A stretch of DNA of 9,995 nt from Chloroflexota bacterium (GTDB lineage: Bacteria; Chloroflexota; Anaerolineae; B4-G1; SLSP01): positions 1 through 9,995 of the forward strand of contig JAKJAE010000076.1 of assembly GCA_022707665.1 (NCBI GenBank), given 5' to 3'. Shown here one piece after another: positions 1-6,912 of this stretch. The notes under the pieces were generated by a model. The model searched no databases, was not told the origin of the DNA, and saw only the letters and a program-made list of their open reading frames with translations. A program made the translations under genes and the position numbers. Numbering within the stretch: the first letter of the stretch is position 1; each line of letters begins with the position of its first letter.

Positions 1-266
1 GTGGAGACGGCCTCACGAAGGTCTTCCAGCGCCTGACCCATGACCTGAGGCTTGACCGACAGAAAGATGATCTTGGCCTTCCGCGCTGCCTCGCCGTTGG
101 ATGCGGCAATCTGGATCGCGTAGGTCTCCCGCAGATAGTCCAGGCGTTCTGCCCACGGATCAGCAGCGATGATGTTCTGAGGGTCAATGAGATCCTGGCG
201 GCGTAGCACTTTGATGAGAGCCTCGCCCATCGTTCCGGCACCAATCACAGCAATTGCAGGTAACAT
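1..266 (-). CDS. proC: Pyrroline-5-carboxylate reductase, N-terminal part (gene runs off the left edge)
   Basis: Catalyses the last step of proline synthesis, NAD(P)H-dependent reduction of 1-pyrroline-5-carboxylate to L-proline, in the cytoplasm. The 88 visible codons read M-L-P-A-I-A-V then the dinucleotide-binding glycine motif IGAGTMGEAL (residues 8-17). After the Rossmann beta-alpha-beta unit comes an acidic AADP segment near residue 40, where the cofactor ribose binds, and then the family hallmark SVKPQVM near residues 75-81. The start at 264-266 has a purine-rich AAGGGGGG about 5 bases upstream and places the glycine motif at the usual distance from the N terminus. The C-terminal dimerisation and substrate-binding domain lies outside the window. 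The gene follows the CapA-family gene on the same strand after 48 bases with no terminator between them, so the two may be cotranscribed. Identification is from motif and sequence style and is strong. Confidence 0.95.
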   Translation of the reverse strand, partial: MLPAIAVIGAGTMGEALIKVLRRQDLIDPQNIIAADPWAERLDYLRETYAIQIAASNGEAARKAKIIFLSVKPQVMGQALEDLREAVS

Positions 267-314
267 ACGGCCCCCCTTACGCTCACCTATGGATTCCCCA
301 GACATGGCTTCCGC

Positions 315-2018
315 CTAACGCTGCGGACTCAGATCAAAGATCATCTGCAGGAAGTCGGCACGATCACCGGCCGGATCAGGGTCCCCGACCGTCATCGGCC
401 GCGGCCGCCCGTATTCTTCCAAGATTGCCGTACGCAGGTCCACACTCAGTAGCGTCCCTCGATAGAATGTGAGGCGGTCAACGAACTCCTGCCGCGTGCC
501 ATCGCTCCACATCTGGTCGAAGAAGAAGTTGCCCAGGCCGTAGTGGATAAAGGTATCATTGTAGAATTCCAGCGTCTGGGCCTGATGGGCCTGACTGCCC
601 TGGACAACCACGGCGCCGGCATCGGCAAGTGTGCGGAAGTCCGCCATCTGCGCCGGCGTCGGAGAGTAGTTGTAGTCCTCGAGGTACTGCAATGTGACGA
701 TGGGCTGATAGCCCTGTGCGCGGAGGTCGGAGATAGTCGTCTGCACCGTCGGGAAGTCACAACGCGCTGCCCCGCCCGAATCTTCAGAAGCAAACGGTCC
801 CACAGTGTTACAGCCGATGAAGGCAATCTGGTTTCCGTTATGGGTCAGCATCAATGGCTGGCTGCCTTCCGCCTGGTTGGCCCCGCCGCCAAACCACTGC
901 CAGCCACGCTCACGGTACATCTGCAATGAGTGATCGACCCACTCCGTACCCTTGTCTTCCAGGTGGTTGCCCGTTAGCTCGATGATGTTGGCGTTGATGG
1001 CCTCGAGCAACCCAATGTAACTGTCGTGTGAACAGAAGGACATCGTGCCACTGCCCTCGGCGATGCAGTCTGGCCTGAAGGAGACCTCGTTGCTGATGTG
1101 GACGAAGTCGGCGTCGGCGAACCACGGCAGGATGTCCTTGGCCGGATAGGTGACGCCTTTGGCGTCCATCAGACGCGCTGTCATACGAGTCATTGCCGTC
1201 ACCCCCGTCATCACCACGAGTGTCATCTGCGATTCATCCCGGTTCGTAAAGGTCGCAGCCGTCACCGGCAGTAGCGGGCGAACCTCCGGGCGTGTTTGCG
1301 CGTCCAAATAGAGCGGCACCCGCAGGGGATAGGCGTCCAGGGCGATACCCTTCTCCACCAGGGAGAGACCGTCGAGCCGCAGTACCTTCCATTGGGGTGT
1401 GAGCGCATCGAATGGCACCAGCGCCCAGCCGCCAAGCGCCTCGGCTTCAGCCAAAAGCCCACCCGCATCGACCAACTGCACAGCAGTGTCATCCGGTGGC
1501 CCCCAGATGCCTACGAGCGCCTCGACCGTGTCGGGCGCCGCCAGGAGCGGGTGCACTGCAAAGGGGCCTGCTGGCACGCCATCCCATGTAGCACGCAAGT
1601 CGGCGACGGTCACGTCATCTTCGACCGTATAGAAGGGCGCTGCAACCGCGACGGTCCAGATCCCGACCTCCTCGGATGCAGACCCAGCCTGATCCGTCAG
1701 CATAATCGCTCCCGCGAGTCCAGCCCACGCGAAATGGCCCGGATCGGCTATGACCATCTCCTCGAGCTGGGCGCAGGCCTGGTCCGGCACAGCAGACGCA
1801 CAGCCCACGGACACCGGAAACGCGGGAGTCGGTGTGGGCGAGGGCCTGGGAGTCGAGGTCGGCGTTGGCGTGAGTGTTGGTTGTGGCGTGCGGGTGGGCG
1901 TAGGCGTGGGCACAGGCGACGGGAGCGCGCAACTGCTGAGAATAGCGAGCCCTACAGCAATGCCGAGGGCAGGCCACACGTTGCGTGCGACCCGTGGATG
2001 GGTCCTTTGCTTGAGCAT
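315..2018 (-). CDS. CapA-family lipoprotein with Thr-Pro tether and solute-binding-like N-terminal region
   Basis: 567 residues. The N terminus has basic residues, a hydrophobic stretch (about 15-28) and a lipobox L-S-S-C, with Cys30 as the predicted lipidation site, so the protein should be anchored outside the cytoplasmic membrane. Residues 33-66 are a Pro-Thr tether. Residues 70-262 look like a degenerate type 2 periplasmic binding protein fold (AVAAPFYTVEDDVTVADL, then ALVPFDALTPQWKVLRLDG); this is inference. Residues 265-530 are a CapA (PGA_cap) metallophosphatase-like domain: ISNEVSF (308-314), ELTGNHLEDKG (347-357), a GGGANQAEGSQP segment, VVQGSQAHQAQ (471-481) and YGLGNFFFDQ (493-502). 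The usual first motif GDxxxxR reads TGVTAMTR (271-278), so Val replaces the expected metal-ligand Asp. Known CapA proteins act in poly-gamma-glutamate or capsule formation, but many homologues are uncharacterised and no capsule genes are adjacent. Substrate unknown. An AAAGG ribosome site lies 9 bases before the ATG. Confidence 0.9.
   Translation of the reverse strand: MLKQRTHPRVARNVWPALGIAVGLAILSSCALPSPVPTPTPTRTPQPTLTPTPTSTPRPSPTPTPAFPVSVGCASAVPDQACAQLEEMVIADPGHFAWAGLAGAIMLTDQAGSASEEVGIWTVAVAAPFYTVEDDVTVADLRATWDGVPAGPFAVHPLLAAPDTVEALVGIWGPPDDTAVQLVDAGGLLAEAEALGGWALVPFDALTPQWKVLRLDGLSLVEKGIALDAYPLRVPLYLDAQTRPEVRPLLPVTAATFTNRDESQMTLVVMTGVTAMTRMTARLMDAKGVTYPAKDILPWFADADFVHISNEVSFRPDCIAEGSGTMSFCSHDSYIGLLEAINANIIELTGNHLEDKGTEWVDHSLQMYRERGWQWFGGGANQAEGSQPLMLTHNGNQIAFIGCNTVGPFASEDSGGAARCDFPTVQTTISDLRAQGYQPIVTLQYLEDYNYSPTPAQMADFRTLADAGAVVVQGSQAHQAQTLEFYNDTFIHYGLGNFFFDQMWSDGTRQEFVDRLTFYRGTLLSVDLRTAILEEYGRPRPMTVGDPDPAGDRADFLQMIFDLSPQR
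1821..1916 (-). repeat. Thr-Pro repeat tract inside the CapA-family lipoprotein gene
   Basis: About 32 codons (residues 35-66) of alternating Pro and Thr with a few Ser, Arg, Gln and Leu. On the + strand the DNA appears as degenerate GTGGGC/GTTGGC-like hexamers. The protein role is presumably an extended spacer that lifts the folded domains away from the lipid anchor. The degenerate hexamers could slip during replication, so the length may vary between strains. This is a coding low-complexity repeat, not a CRISPR or intergenic element. Confidence 0.85.
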
Positions 2019-2070
2019 CGGCAGGCACCTTTCGTGCGGCGACTCCAGGCTACCGCGCCGCGTTATGGCG

Positions 2071-2106
2071 ATACAAACAAAAGAAGGCCGGGCAGTCCCG
2101 GCCTTC
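2071..2106 (-). terminator. Intrinsic terminator of the tRNA-Val unit
   Basis: On the minus strand, three bases after the encoded CCA, a perfect 10-bp GC-rich stem GAAGGCCGGG / CCCGGCCTTC (2083-2106) encloses a 4-base loop. It is followed by TTTTGTTTGTAT (2082-2071). This is a textbook rho-independent terminator for leftward transcription. The + strand side has no T-run, so it should not stop rightward transcripts. Confidence 0.9.
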
Positions 2107-2109
2107 TCG

Positions 2110-2186
2110 TGGTGGGCGATACAGGACTTGAACCTGTGACCTTCACAATGTCAAAGTGGCGCTCTAGCCAGCTGAGCTAACCGCCC
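2110..2186 (-). tRNA. tRNA-Val, anticodon GAC, CCA encoded
   Basis: The minus strand folds as a complete 77-base cloverleaf including the genomic CCA. The acceptor stem GGGCGGT pairs with ATCGCCC (one G-U pair), the D stem is GCTC/GAGC, and the T arm is ACAGG-TTCAAGT-CCTGT. The anticodon loop is TTGACAT, giving anticodon GAC, which reads GUC and GUU valine codons. The variable loop is AGGTC. The anticodon stem CCACT/TGTGA is irregular: only the three central pairs are Watson-Crick, with a C-A apposition at 27-43 and U-U at 31-39. All conserved tRNA bases visible to me are present, and the gene has its own promoter and terminator, so it is most likely functional. Confidence 0.97.
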
Positions 2187-2197
2187 AAACACGGCAC

Positions 2198-2225
2198 AGT
2201 ATAGCACACTTCACAATTCGTGCAA
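2198..2225 (-). promoter_or_regulatory. Promoter of tRNA-Val
   Basis: Reading leftward: -35 box TTGCAC (2225-2220), a 16-base spacer, and -10 box TATACT (2203-2198) with an upstream TG one base away (extended -10). The first base of the mature tRNA is 12 positions past the -10 box, so transcription should begin only about 4-5 bases before the tRNA. The promoter lies in the 55-base gap after the dnaE stop codon. Confidence 0.75.
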
Positions 2226-2241
2226 GGGTAGTGAATCCACT

Positions 2242-5200
2242 CTACTGCTGGATCACCCGCAGGTTCTCCGGCCCCACAATCGCCGTGATCTGCTGTCGGA
2301 GGTCGTAGGTGCATTGCGTGGTCTCGTTGGGGAACGCCAATTCCACCTTCTGATCGCCCTCCAACACCACCACGAACTGGTCCGCTCCGCGCTCCCGGCG
2401 CAGCACCTTGTGGAGACGTGCCAGTTTCTGGAAGTCACTGCTGTTATCGCCGGAGCGCTTGAGCGTGATGACCAACGTGGCCGGTGGCGCCGGCGGTTCC
2501 GGTGGTGGTGCCATCTCGCTGCCACGTAGCGTGCCGAGGTCAGACACACGCGCAGGCGCCGAGTTTTCAGGAGCGAAGTCGTCTGTAGGCTCAGGTGACA
2601 CGGAGGGCACAGCCGCACGCCGGCGCTCCATCTGCCCGCCCCCATTGCTGCCATTCCGTGTGGGCGGCGCGCCATAGGGCGGAGGATCGTCCTCATACGC
2701 AAAGCCATCGCCCCCGGCTATAGGCACTGGGCCAGATGTCGGCATCAGAAACTCGTGGGGCTCCTTGAGCCACTCCACAACCAGCGAGTGCTCCTCACGA
2801 TCCTGCTGGTTGTCGAGCTTACCGCATACGACCACGACCCGATTTGGCGTCAGAACATCCTTGATGCTCTCGTACGTCTTGGGAAAGACGACACATTCGA
2901 GGGTGCCGCCGGGAGCTTCGAGGCTCAAAAAGGCCATCATCGCACCCTTTTTGGTGGTGATGCGCCGGACACGCTGGATCATGCCGACAAGTTTGAGAAC
3001 TTGCCCAGGTGCTTCGGTAATGTGCTGGCCGATCGTCGTCGTAACCAGCTCGCGTTTCAGCAGATCGCGCTCCTGATCCGCCAGCGGGTGCTTCGAGAGG
3101 TAGGTTCCCAGCAGCTCCTTCTCCCATTCGAGGATCTGCCGGTCAGGAATCGGAGGCACAACTGCCGGCAACGTGATCGACTGGCGCAAGTCAGTCATAT
3201 TGTCGAAGAGTGAGAACTGCCCCACATCTCGCGCACTATAGGCCTGAGCGCTCATGCCCATCATCGTGTCGATGAGGGTCATCAACGCGGCGCGCGGACC
3301 GAAGTCATCGAGCGCCCCCGCCTGAATCAGGCACTCCAGCGCTTTACGATTCAGTCTGCGGAGGTCGACCCGATCCGCGAAGTCATCCAGCGACCGGAAG
3401 GACCCACCAGCCCGTCGCGCATCCACGACCATCTGCATCGCGTCGTCACCTACGTTCTTGATCGCGCCAAGTCCGATGCGGATGAAGCGCTCGGCGTCAT
3501 CAGAATGACGCTCGATCGTAAACTCCACCTCAGAGTGGTTGATGCTGGGACGCTCCACGGTCAACCCGTTACGCCGCGCGTCGCTGATGAGGAACCCAAG
3601 TTTTTCGGTGTTGTGGCGCTCCGTCGTCATCAGAGCAGTCATGAACTCGAGCGGATAGTGCGCCCGCAGGTAAGCCGTCTGCGCCGTGATCACGGCATAG
3701 TCCGTGGCATGCGCGCGGTTGAAACCATAGCGCGCAAAGAACTCGATGTCTGCCCAAACGCGGTCGGCGACTTCGGCGTCGATCCCCCTGGCGACAGCCC
3801 CTTCGCGGAACATCACGTGGTGCTGGTCCATGAGATCCTGTTTCTTCTTGGCCACCGCCTTGCGGATGCCATCGGCCTCACCGGGCTGGTAGCCGGCCAT
3901 CGCCACCGCGATCTGCATGATCTGCTCCTGGTAGACGATGATGCCATAAGTGTCATCCAGGATGTCCGCCAGGATGGGATGCTGGTACTCGATGGGCTCC
4001 TCTCCGTGCATCCGCCGGATGTAGGTCGGGATGTTGTCCATAGGGCCAGGACGATAGAGGGCCAACACGGCAATGATGTGCTGGAACTGCTCGGGACGCA
4101 TATCGCGCAGCGTACGGCGCATTCCCGCGCCTTCCACCTGGAAGATGCCCGTGGTCTCCCCGGTCGCCAACAACTGGTACAGCGCCAGAACGTCAGCGTC
4201 CTTCACCGGATCATCGGGGACGCGCTCATAGGGGATTGTGGCCAAATCGAGCTTACGTCCCGTCTCCTGCTCGATGAGCTCGCAGGTCTTGCGCATATGC
4301 GTGAGCGTACGCAACCCCAAGAAGTCGACCTTGAGCATCCCCATGGATTCGACGATCTCCATGGGCCACTGTGAGACCCGGTCGACAGGGCTGTCCTCCG
4401 CCTCGCCCTTGGTGGGACGGTTGAGTGGCAGGTATTCCACCAACGGGCGATCGGACACAATCACGCCGGCGGCGTGCGTGCTTGCGTGTCGCGTCACACC
4501 CTCGACCTCAGTAGCGGTATCCAACAGGTTCTTGATGTAGGGAACGCTGTCGTACTCGGCCTTGAGCTCAGGCACCGACTCCAGCGCCTCGCTGATCGAT
4601 ACCGGTTTGCCGGGCACGTTGGGCACCATGCGGGCAACCTTATCCACCTCGCCCAGGGGGATGTCCAGTGCACGTCCCACATCGCGGATGGCGGCGCGTG
4701 CGCCCAGCGTCCCGAACGTGATAATCGCCGAGACGTGGTCGGCCCCATACCGCTCCTTGGTATAGGCGATCAGTTCTGCCCGCCGGTCATCGGGATAGTC
4801 AAGATCGATATCGGGCATCGAGATGCGATCAGGATTGAGGAAACGCTCAAAAAGCAGGCGATTCCTGAACGGATCGACCGTGGTGATCCCGAGGGTATAG
4901 GCCACCACACTCCCGGCACCCGATCCACGCACGTTCCACCAGATGTCGCGCGCCTTGGCTGCCTCGCACAGATCCCAGACCACAAGGAAGTAATCGTCGA
5001 ACCCCATCTGGTGGATGATGCCCAGCTCGTATTCGAGCCGCTCAACATAGGACGGCTTGTCATGATCGGCACCATAGCGCCAACGCATCCCCTGATAGCA
5101 CAGTTGGCGAAGGTAATCCTGCGAGGATCCACATCCGTCCGGCACCGGGAATGTCGGCAAATGGTAGGGCGGAGCAAACTGGAGTTTGACCTCACACTGC

Positions 5201-6003
5201 TCGGCAATGCGGACTGTGTTCAACAGCGCATCCGGAATCTCGCCATACAGTGACCACATCTCCTCCGGGGAGCGCATGTAGTAGGAGTTGTCGGTCATCC
5301 GCATGCGGTTGGGCTCGTTGACCGTCTTGCCGGTGCCAATACAGAGCAGAACGTCGTGGGCATCGGCCTGACGACGTTTGGCGTAGTGGACATCGTTCGT
5401 TGCGACGAGCGGTACCTGCATCTCCTTTGAGAGGGTTACCAGCTTCCGGTACACTTCATCGTACTCCGGGATATCGTGGCTCTGCAGCTCAAGGTAGAAC
5501 CTTCCCGGAAAACGCTCGAGGTACCAGCGGACGGCGTCACGTGCCCGGTCATCCTGGCCCTGGTGGAGAAGCTGTGGAATCTCGCCCTGCACACACGCCG
5601 ACAGGGCGATCACCCCCTCGCTGTGTGTCTCCAACACCTCTTTGTCGATGCGCGGCTTGTAGTAGAAACCTTCCAGTTGCGCGATGCTCGCCAACTGCAG
5701 CAAGTTGCGGTATCCGGTCTGGTTCTGCGCCAACAGCACGAGATGCTGGATTCTGCCATCGTCACGGTCGCGGCTGAAGCGTGACTGGGGAGCGACATAG
5801 GCCTCGATGCCGATGATCGGCTTGATCCCGGCGGTCTTGCATGCCCGGTAGAACTCCACAGCCCCATACATAACGCCGTGGTCGGTGATCGCCAACGCCT
5901 GCATGCCCAACTCAGCAGCGTATTTGGCCAACGCCGAGCACTTGCTCAGACCGTCCAGCAATGAGTACTCGGTGTGGGTATGGAGATGGACGAAGTCCCC
6001 CAT
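2242..6003 (-). CDS. dnaE: DNA polymerase III subunit alpha
   Basis: Replicative DNA polymerase catalytic subunit (C-family), 1253 residues. The order is PHP domain (about 4-280), polymerase palm-fingers (about 320-830), helix-hairpin-helix (about 884-900), OB fold (about 1003-1080), a Pro/Gly-rich linker (1090-1176) and a small C-terminal domain (1177-1253). The three catalytic aspartates are visible as PDIDLD (D398, D400) and KVDFLG (D560). QFSLF (929-933) fits the sliding-clamp binding consensus. The PHP metal ligands expected in the exonuclease-active type all appear present: H8, H10, D17, H42, E67, H87, C137, D204 and H206. E. coli DnaE has lost several of these. The reading frame is intact, with no intein or frameshift. 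The ATG has AAGGAG six bases upstream. The gene is transcribed away from the Yip1-like gene. No intrinsic terminator lies between its stop and the tRNA downstream. Confidence 0.98.
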   Translation of the reverse strand: MGDFVHLHTHTEYSLLDGLSKCSALAKYAAELGMQALAITDHGVMYGAVEFYRACKTAGIKPIIGIEAYVAPQSRFSRDRDDGRIQHLVLLAQNQTGYRNLLQLASIAQLEGFYYKPRIDKEVLETHSEGVIALSACVQGEIPQLLHQGQDDRARDAVRWYLERFPGRFYLELQSHDIPEYDEVYRKLVTLSKEMQVPLVATNDVHYAKRRQADAHDVLLCIGTGKTVNEPNRMRMTDNSYYMRSPEEMWSLYGEIPDALLNTVRIAEQCEVKLQFAPPYHLPTFPVPDGCGSSQDYLRQLCYQGMRWRYGADHDKPSYVERLEYELGIIHQMGFDDYFLVVWDLCEAAKARDIWWNVRGSGAGSVVAYTLGITTVDPFRNRLLFERFLNPDRISMPDIDLDYPDDRRAELIAYTKERYGADHVSAIITFGTLGARAAIRDVGRALDIPLGEVDKVARMVPNVPGKPVSISEALESVPELKAEYDSVPYIKNLLDTATEVEGVTRHASTHAAGVIVSDRPLVEYLPLNRPTKGEAEDSPVDRVSQWPMEIVESMGMLKVDFLGLRTLTHMRKTCELIEQETGRKLDLATIPYERVPDDPVKDADVLALYQLLATGETTGIFQVEGAGMRRTLRDMRPEQFQHIIAVLALYRPGPMDNIPTYIRRMHGEEPIEYQHPILADILDDTYGIIVYQEQIMQIAVAMAGYQPGEADGIRKAVAKKKQDLMDQHHVMFREGAVARGIDAEVADRVWADIEFFARYGFNRAHATDYAVITAQTAYLRAHYPLEFMTALMTTERHNTEKLGFLISDARRNGLTVERPSINHSEVEFTIERHSDDAERFIRIGLGAIKNVGDDAMQMVVDARRAGGSFRSLDDFADRVDLRRLNRKALECLIQAGALDDFGPRAALMTLIDTMMGMSAQAYSARDVGQFSLFDNMTDLRQSITLPAVVPPIPDRQILEWEKELLGTYLSKHPLADQERDLLKRELVTTTIGQHITEAPGQVLKLVGMIQRVRRITTKKGAMMAFLSLEAPGGTLECVVFPKTYESIKDVLTPNRVVVVCGKLDNQQDREEHSLVVEWLKEPHEFLMPTSGPVPIAGGDGFAYEDDPPPYGAPPTRNGSNGGGQMERRRAAVPSVSPEPTDDFAPENSAPARVSDLGTLRGSEMAPPPEPPAPPATLVITLKRSGDNSSDFQKLARLHKVLRRERGADQFVVVLEGDQKVELAFPNETTQCTYDLRQQITAIVGPENLRVIQQ

Positions 6004-6079
6004 GTCAGCTCCTTCGGCGACGAGACGGCAGCGAGGGCATCATGCCAGAGAGACGGAGCCACCACCCCGTCGGTGTCAG

Positions 6080-6108
6080 ATTATACGACATCCAGGACGT
6101 GTGATCAA
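6080..6108 (-). promoter_or_regulatory. Promoter of dnaE
   Basis: Reading leftward: -35 box TTGATC (6108-6103), exactly 17 bases of spacer, and a perfect -10 box TATAAT (6085-6080). The predicted start is near 6073, giving an untranslated leader of about 70 bases before the dnaE ATG. Spacing and sequence fit the housekeeping sigma factor. The start site is predicted, not measured. Confidence 0.7.
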
Positions 6109-6113
6109 GAAGC

Positions 6114-6141
6114 GATCGAGGCAAAGCGCTTTCGCTCGATC
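6114..6141. promoter_or_regulatory. 28-bp dyad between the divergent dnaE and Yip1-like promoters (candidate operator)
   Basis: The left half GATCGAGGCAAAGC and the right half GCTTTCGCTCGATC are inverted copies except for a two-base GC/CG swap. The centre AAAGCGCTTT is a perfect 10-bp palindrome. The centre (6127.5) is about 54 bases upstream of the predicted dnaE start and about 52 bases upstream of the predicted Yip1-like start. There is no T-run on either side and both flanking genes point away, so it is not a terminator. A shared regulator site is plausible; the protein that would bind is unknown. Confidence 0.45.
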
Positions 6142-6167
6142 CAACTACCGGTGTGATGCCTCTGTCC

Positions 6168-6173
6168 TATAAT
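6168..6173 (+). promoter_or_regulatory. Probable -10 box of the Yip1-like gene
   Basis: A perfect TATAAT sits about 50 bases before the start codon. No hexamer resembling TTGACA occurs 16-19 bases upstream (the best-placed sequence is CTACCG). The promoter would therefore be weak on its own or need an activator. The 28-bp dyad immediately upstream would lie at roughly -39 to -66. The start site and activator dependence are inferred. Confidence 0.45.
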
Positions 6174-6222
6174 GAGAGGAGAGTTCGGCTGGCTGTAGCC
6201 CGGGGACGGTATCAAGGAGGCA

Positions 6223-6789
6223 ATGATGCTCGAGCGAATCATCGGTGTGTTCAAGCTGGATCGGAAAGTCTTTGCGGAGGTCGAACGTGACGAGTCGGCC
6301 ACCACTCAAGCGGCGATTGTCGTAGCCATCGTCGCAGCGCTCTCTGTCGTGGGCACCATCTTGCAGGTGCTGATCAACCTGGTGCGCGGCGGCAAGATGG
6401 AACTGGGGGCCACGCTGCTCTCCATCATCGTGACCTTCGTGGTCACCTTCATCAATTGGGCCATCTGGGCCGGTGTCACCTATCTCATCGGCACGAAGCT
6501 GTTCAAGGGGACTGCCACGATGGGCGAGATGCTGCGCGTCATCGGCTTTGCCTATGCCCCGCGTATGCTCAGCATCATTCCCTGCATCGGCGGTGTGATC
6601 GGCGCGATCTGGTCGCTGATCGCCAGCTACCTTGCGGTCAAGGAAGGCCTCGACCTGGACGACACCGGGACGATCGTCACGATCGTGGTGGGGTGGCTGG
6701 TGACCATTGTCATCGGCGTCATCCTCGGGATGCTAGGAGTCGGTGGCGCGATGGGACTCGGGGCCATCAGCGGCCTACTTGGCGGCTGA
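6223..6789 (+). CDS. Yip1-family multi-pass membrane protein
   Basis: 187 or 188 residues. After a short amphipathic N-terminal region (FKLDRKVFAEVERDES), hydrophobic segments lie at about residues 29-53, 62-90, 104-118, 120-138 and 149-172, giving about five membrane passes. The segment GFAYAPRMLSIIPCIGG (108-124) followed by IWSLIASYLAVKEGLDL resembles the Yip1/YIP1 domain of bacterial proteins. Function in bacteria is unknown; the name comes from eukaryotic Golgi proteins and does not imply that role. Two ATG codons are adjacent (6223 and 6226). The strong AAGGAGG at 6214-6220 is only 2 bases from the first and 5 from the second, so translation probably starts at 6226. The gene is monocistronic: it has its own -10 box and a strong terminator after the stop codon. 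Confidence in the family is moderate to good; confidence that it is a real gene is high. Confidence 0.82.
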   Translation: MMLERIIGVFKLDRKVFAEVERDESATTQAAIVVAIVAALSVVGTILQVLINLVRGGKMELGATLLSIIVTFVVTFINWAIWAGVTYLIGTKLFKGTATMGEMLRVIGFAYAPRMLSIIPCIGGVIGAIWSLIASYLAVKEGLDLDDTGTIVTIVVGWLVTIVIGVILGMLGVGGAMGLGAISGLLGG

Positions 6790-6822
6790 TCGCCGACTCG
6801 GATCGACTCACCCAATGCCCAG

Positions 6823-6856
6823 ACAGGACCGGCAGCGCTGCCGGTCCTGTGTTTTG
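6823..6856 (+). terminator. Intrinsic terminator after the Yip1-like gene
   Basis: A perfect 28-base palindrome (arms ACAGGACCGGCAGC and GCTGCCGGTCCTGT, 6823-6850) forms a stem of about 12 bp with a 4-base loop, followed by GTTTTG. It lies 33 bases after the stop codon and separates this gene from the suf operon. Confidence 0.88.
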
Positions 6857-6884
6857 CTCACCCCATCTAATTTACTAGACAATC

Positions 6885-6912
6885 TTGACAATAATGCACT
6901 CTGACCTATACT
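6885..6912 (+). promoter_or_regulatory. Promoter of the suf operon
   Basis: Consensus -35 TTGACA (6885-6890), a 16-base spacer and -10 TATACT (6907-6912). Transcription should start near 6919, about 46 bases before the sufC ATG. The upstream stretch 6866-6884 is AT-rich compared with the surroundings and could act as an UP-like element. The hexamer GACAAT occurs twice, 9 bases apart (6878-6883 and 6887-6892), the second overlapping the -35 box. Confidence 0.78.

Noticed and set aside
1821..1916. Hexamer-like repeats as a possible tandem-repeat or CRISPR element
   Set aside because: The repeats are degenerate, have no spacers, and are explained by Pro-Thr codons in the lipoprotein tether.
2019..2070. 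Separate promoter for the CapA-family gene
   Set aside because: No convincing -35/-10 pair lies between the tRNA terminator and the start codon. A promoter must exist or read-through must occur, but I cannot place it from sequence.
1296..2180. Open frame of 294 codons on the + strand
   Set aside because: It is antisense to the CapA-family gene and runs through the terminator and the tRNA complement. Its end (GLEPVTF) is the well-known spurious peptide produced by translating a tRNA complement.
3505..5253. Two long + strand open frames (3505-4374 and 4474-5253) opposite dnaE
   Set aside because: Both are antisense to an intact, highly conserved dnaE and have no recognisable protein motif. 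Such frames are expected in GC-rich DNA.
6036..6046. Short palindrome GGCATCATGCC in the dnaE leader
   Set aside because: At 11 bases with a single central base it is too short to support a regulatory claim and cannot form a stable hairpin.
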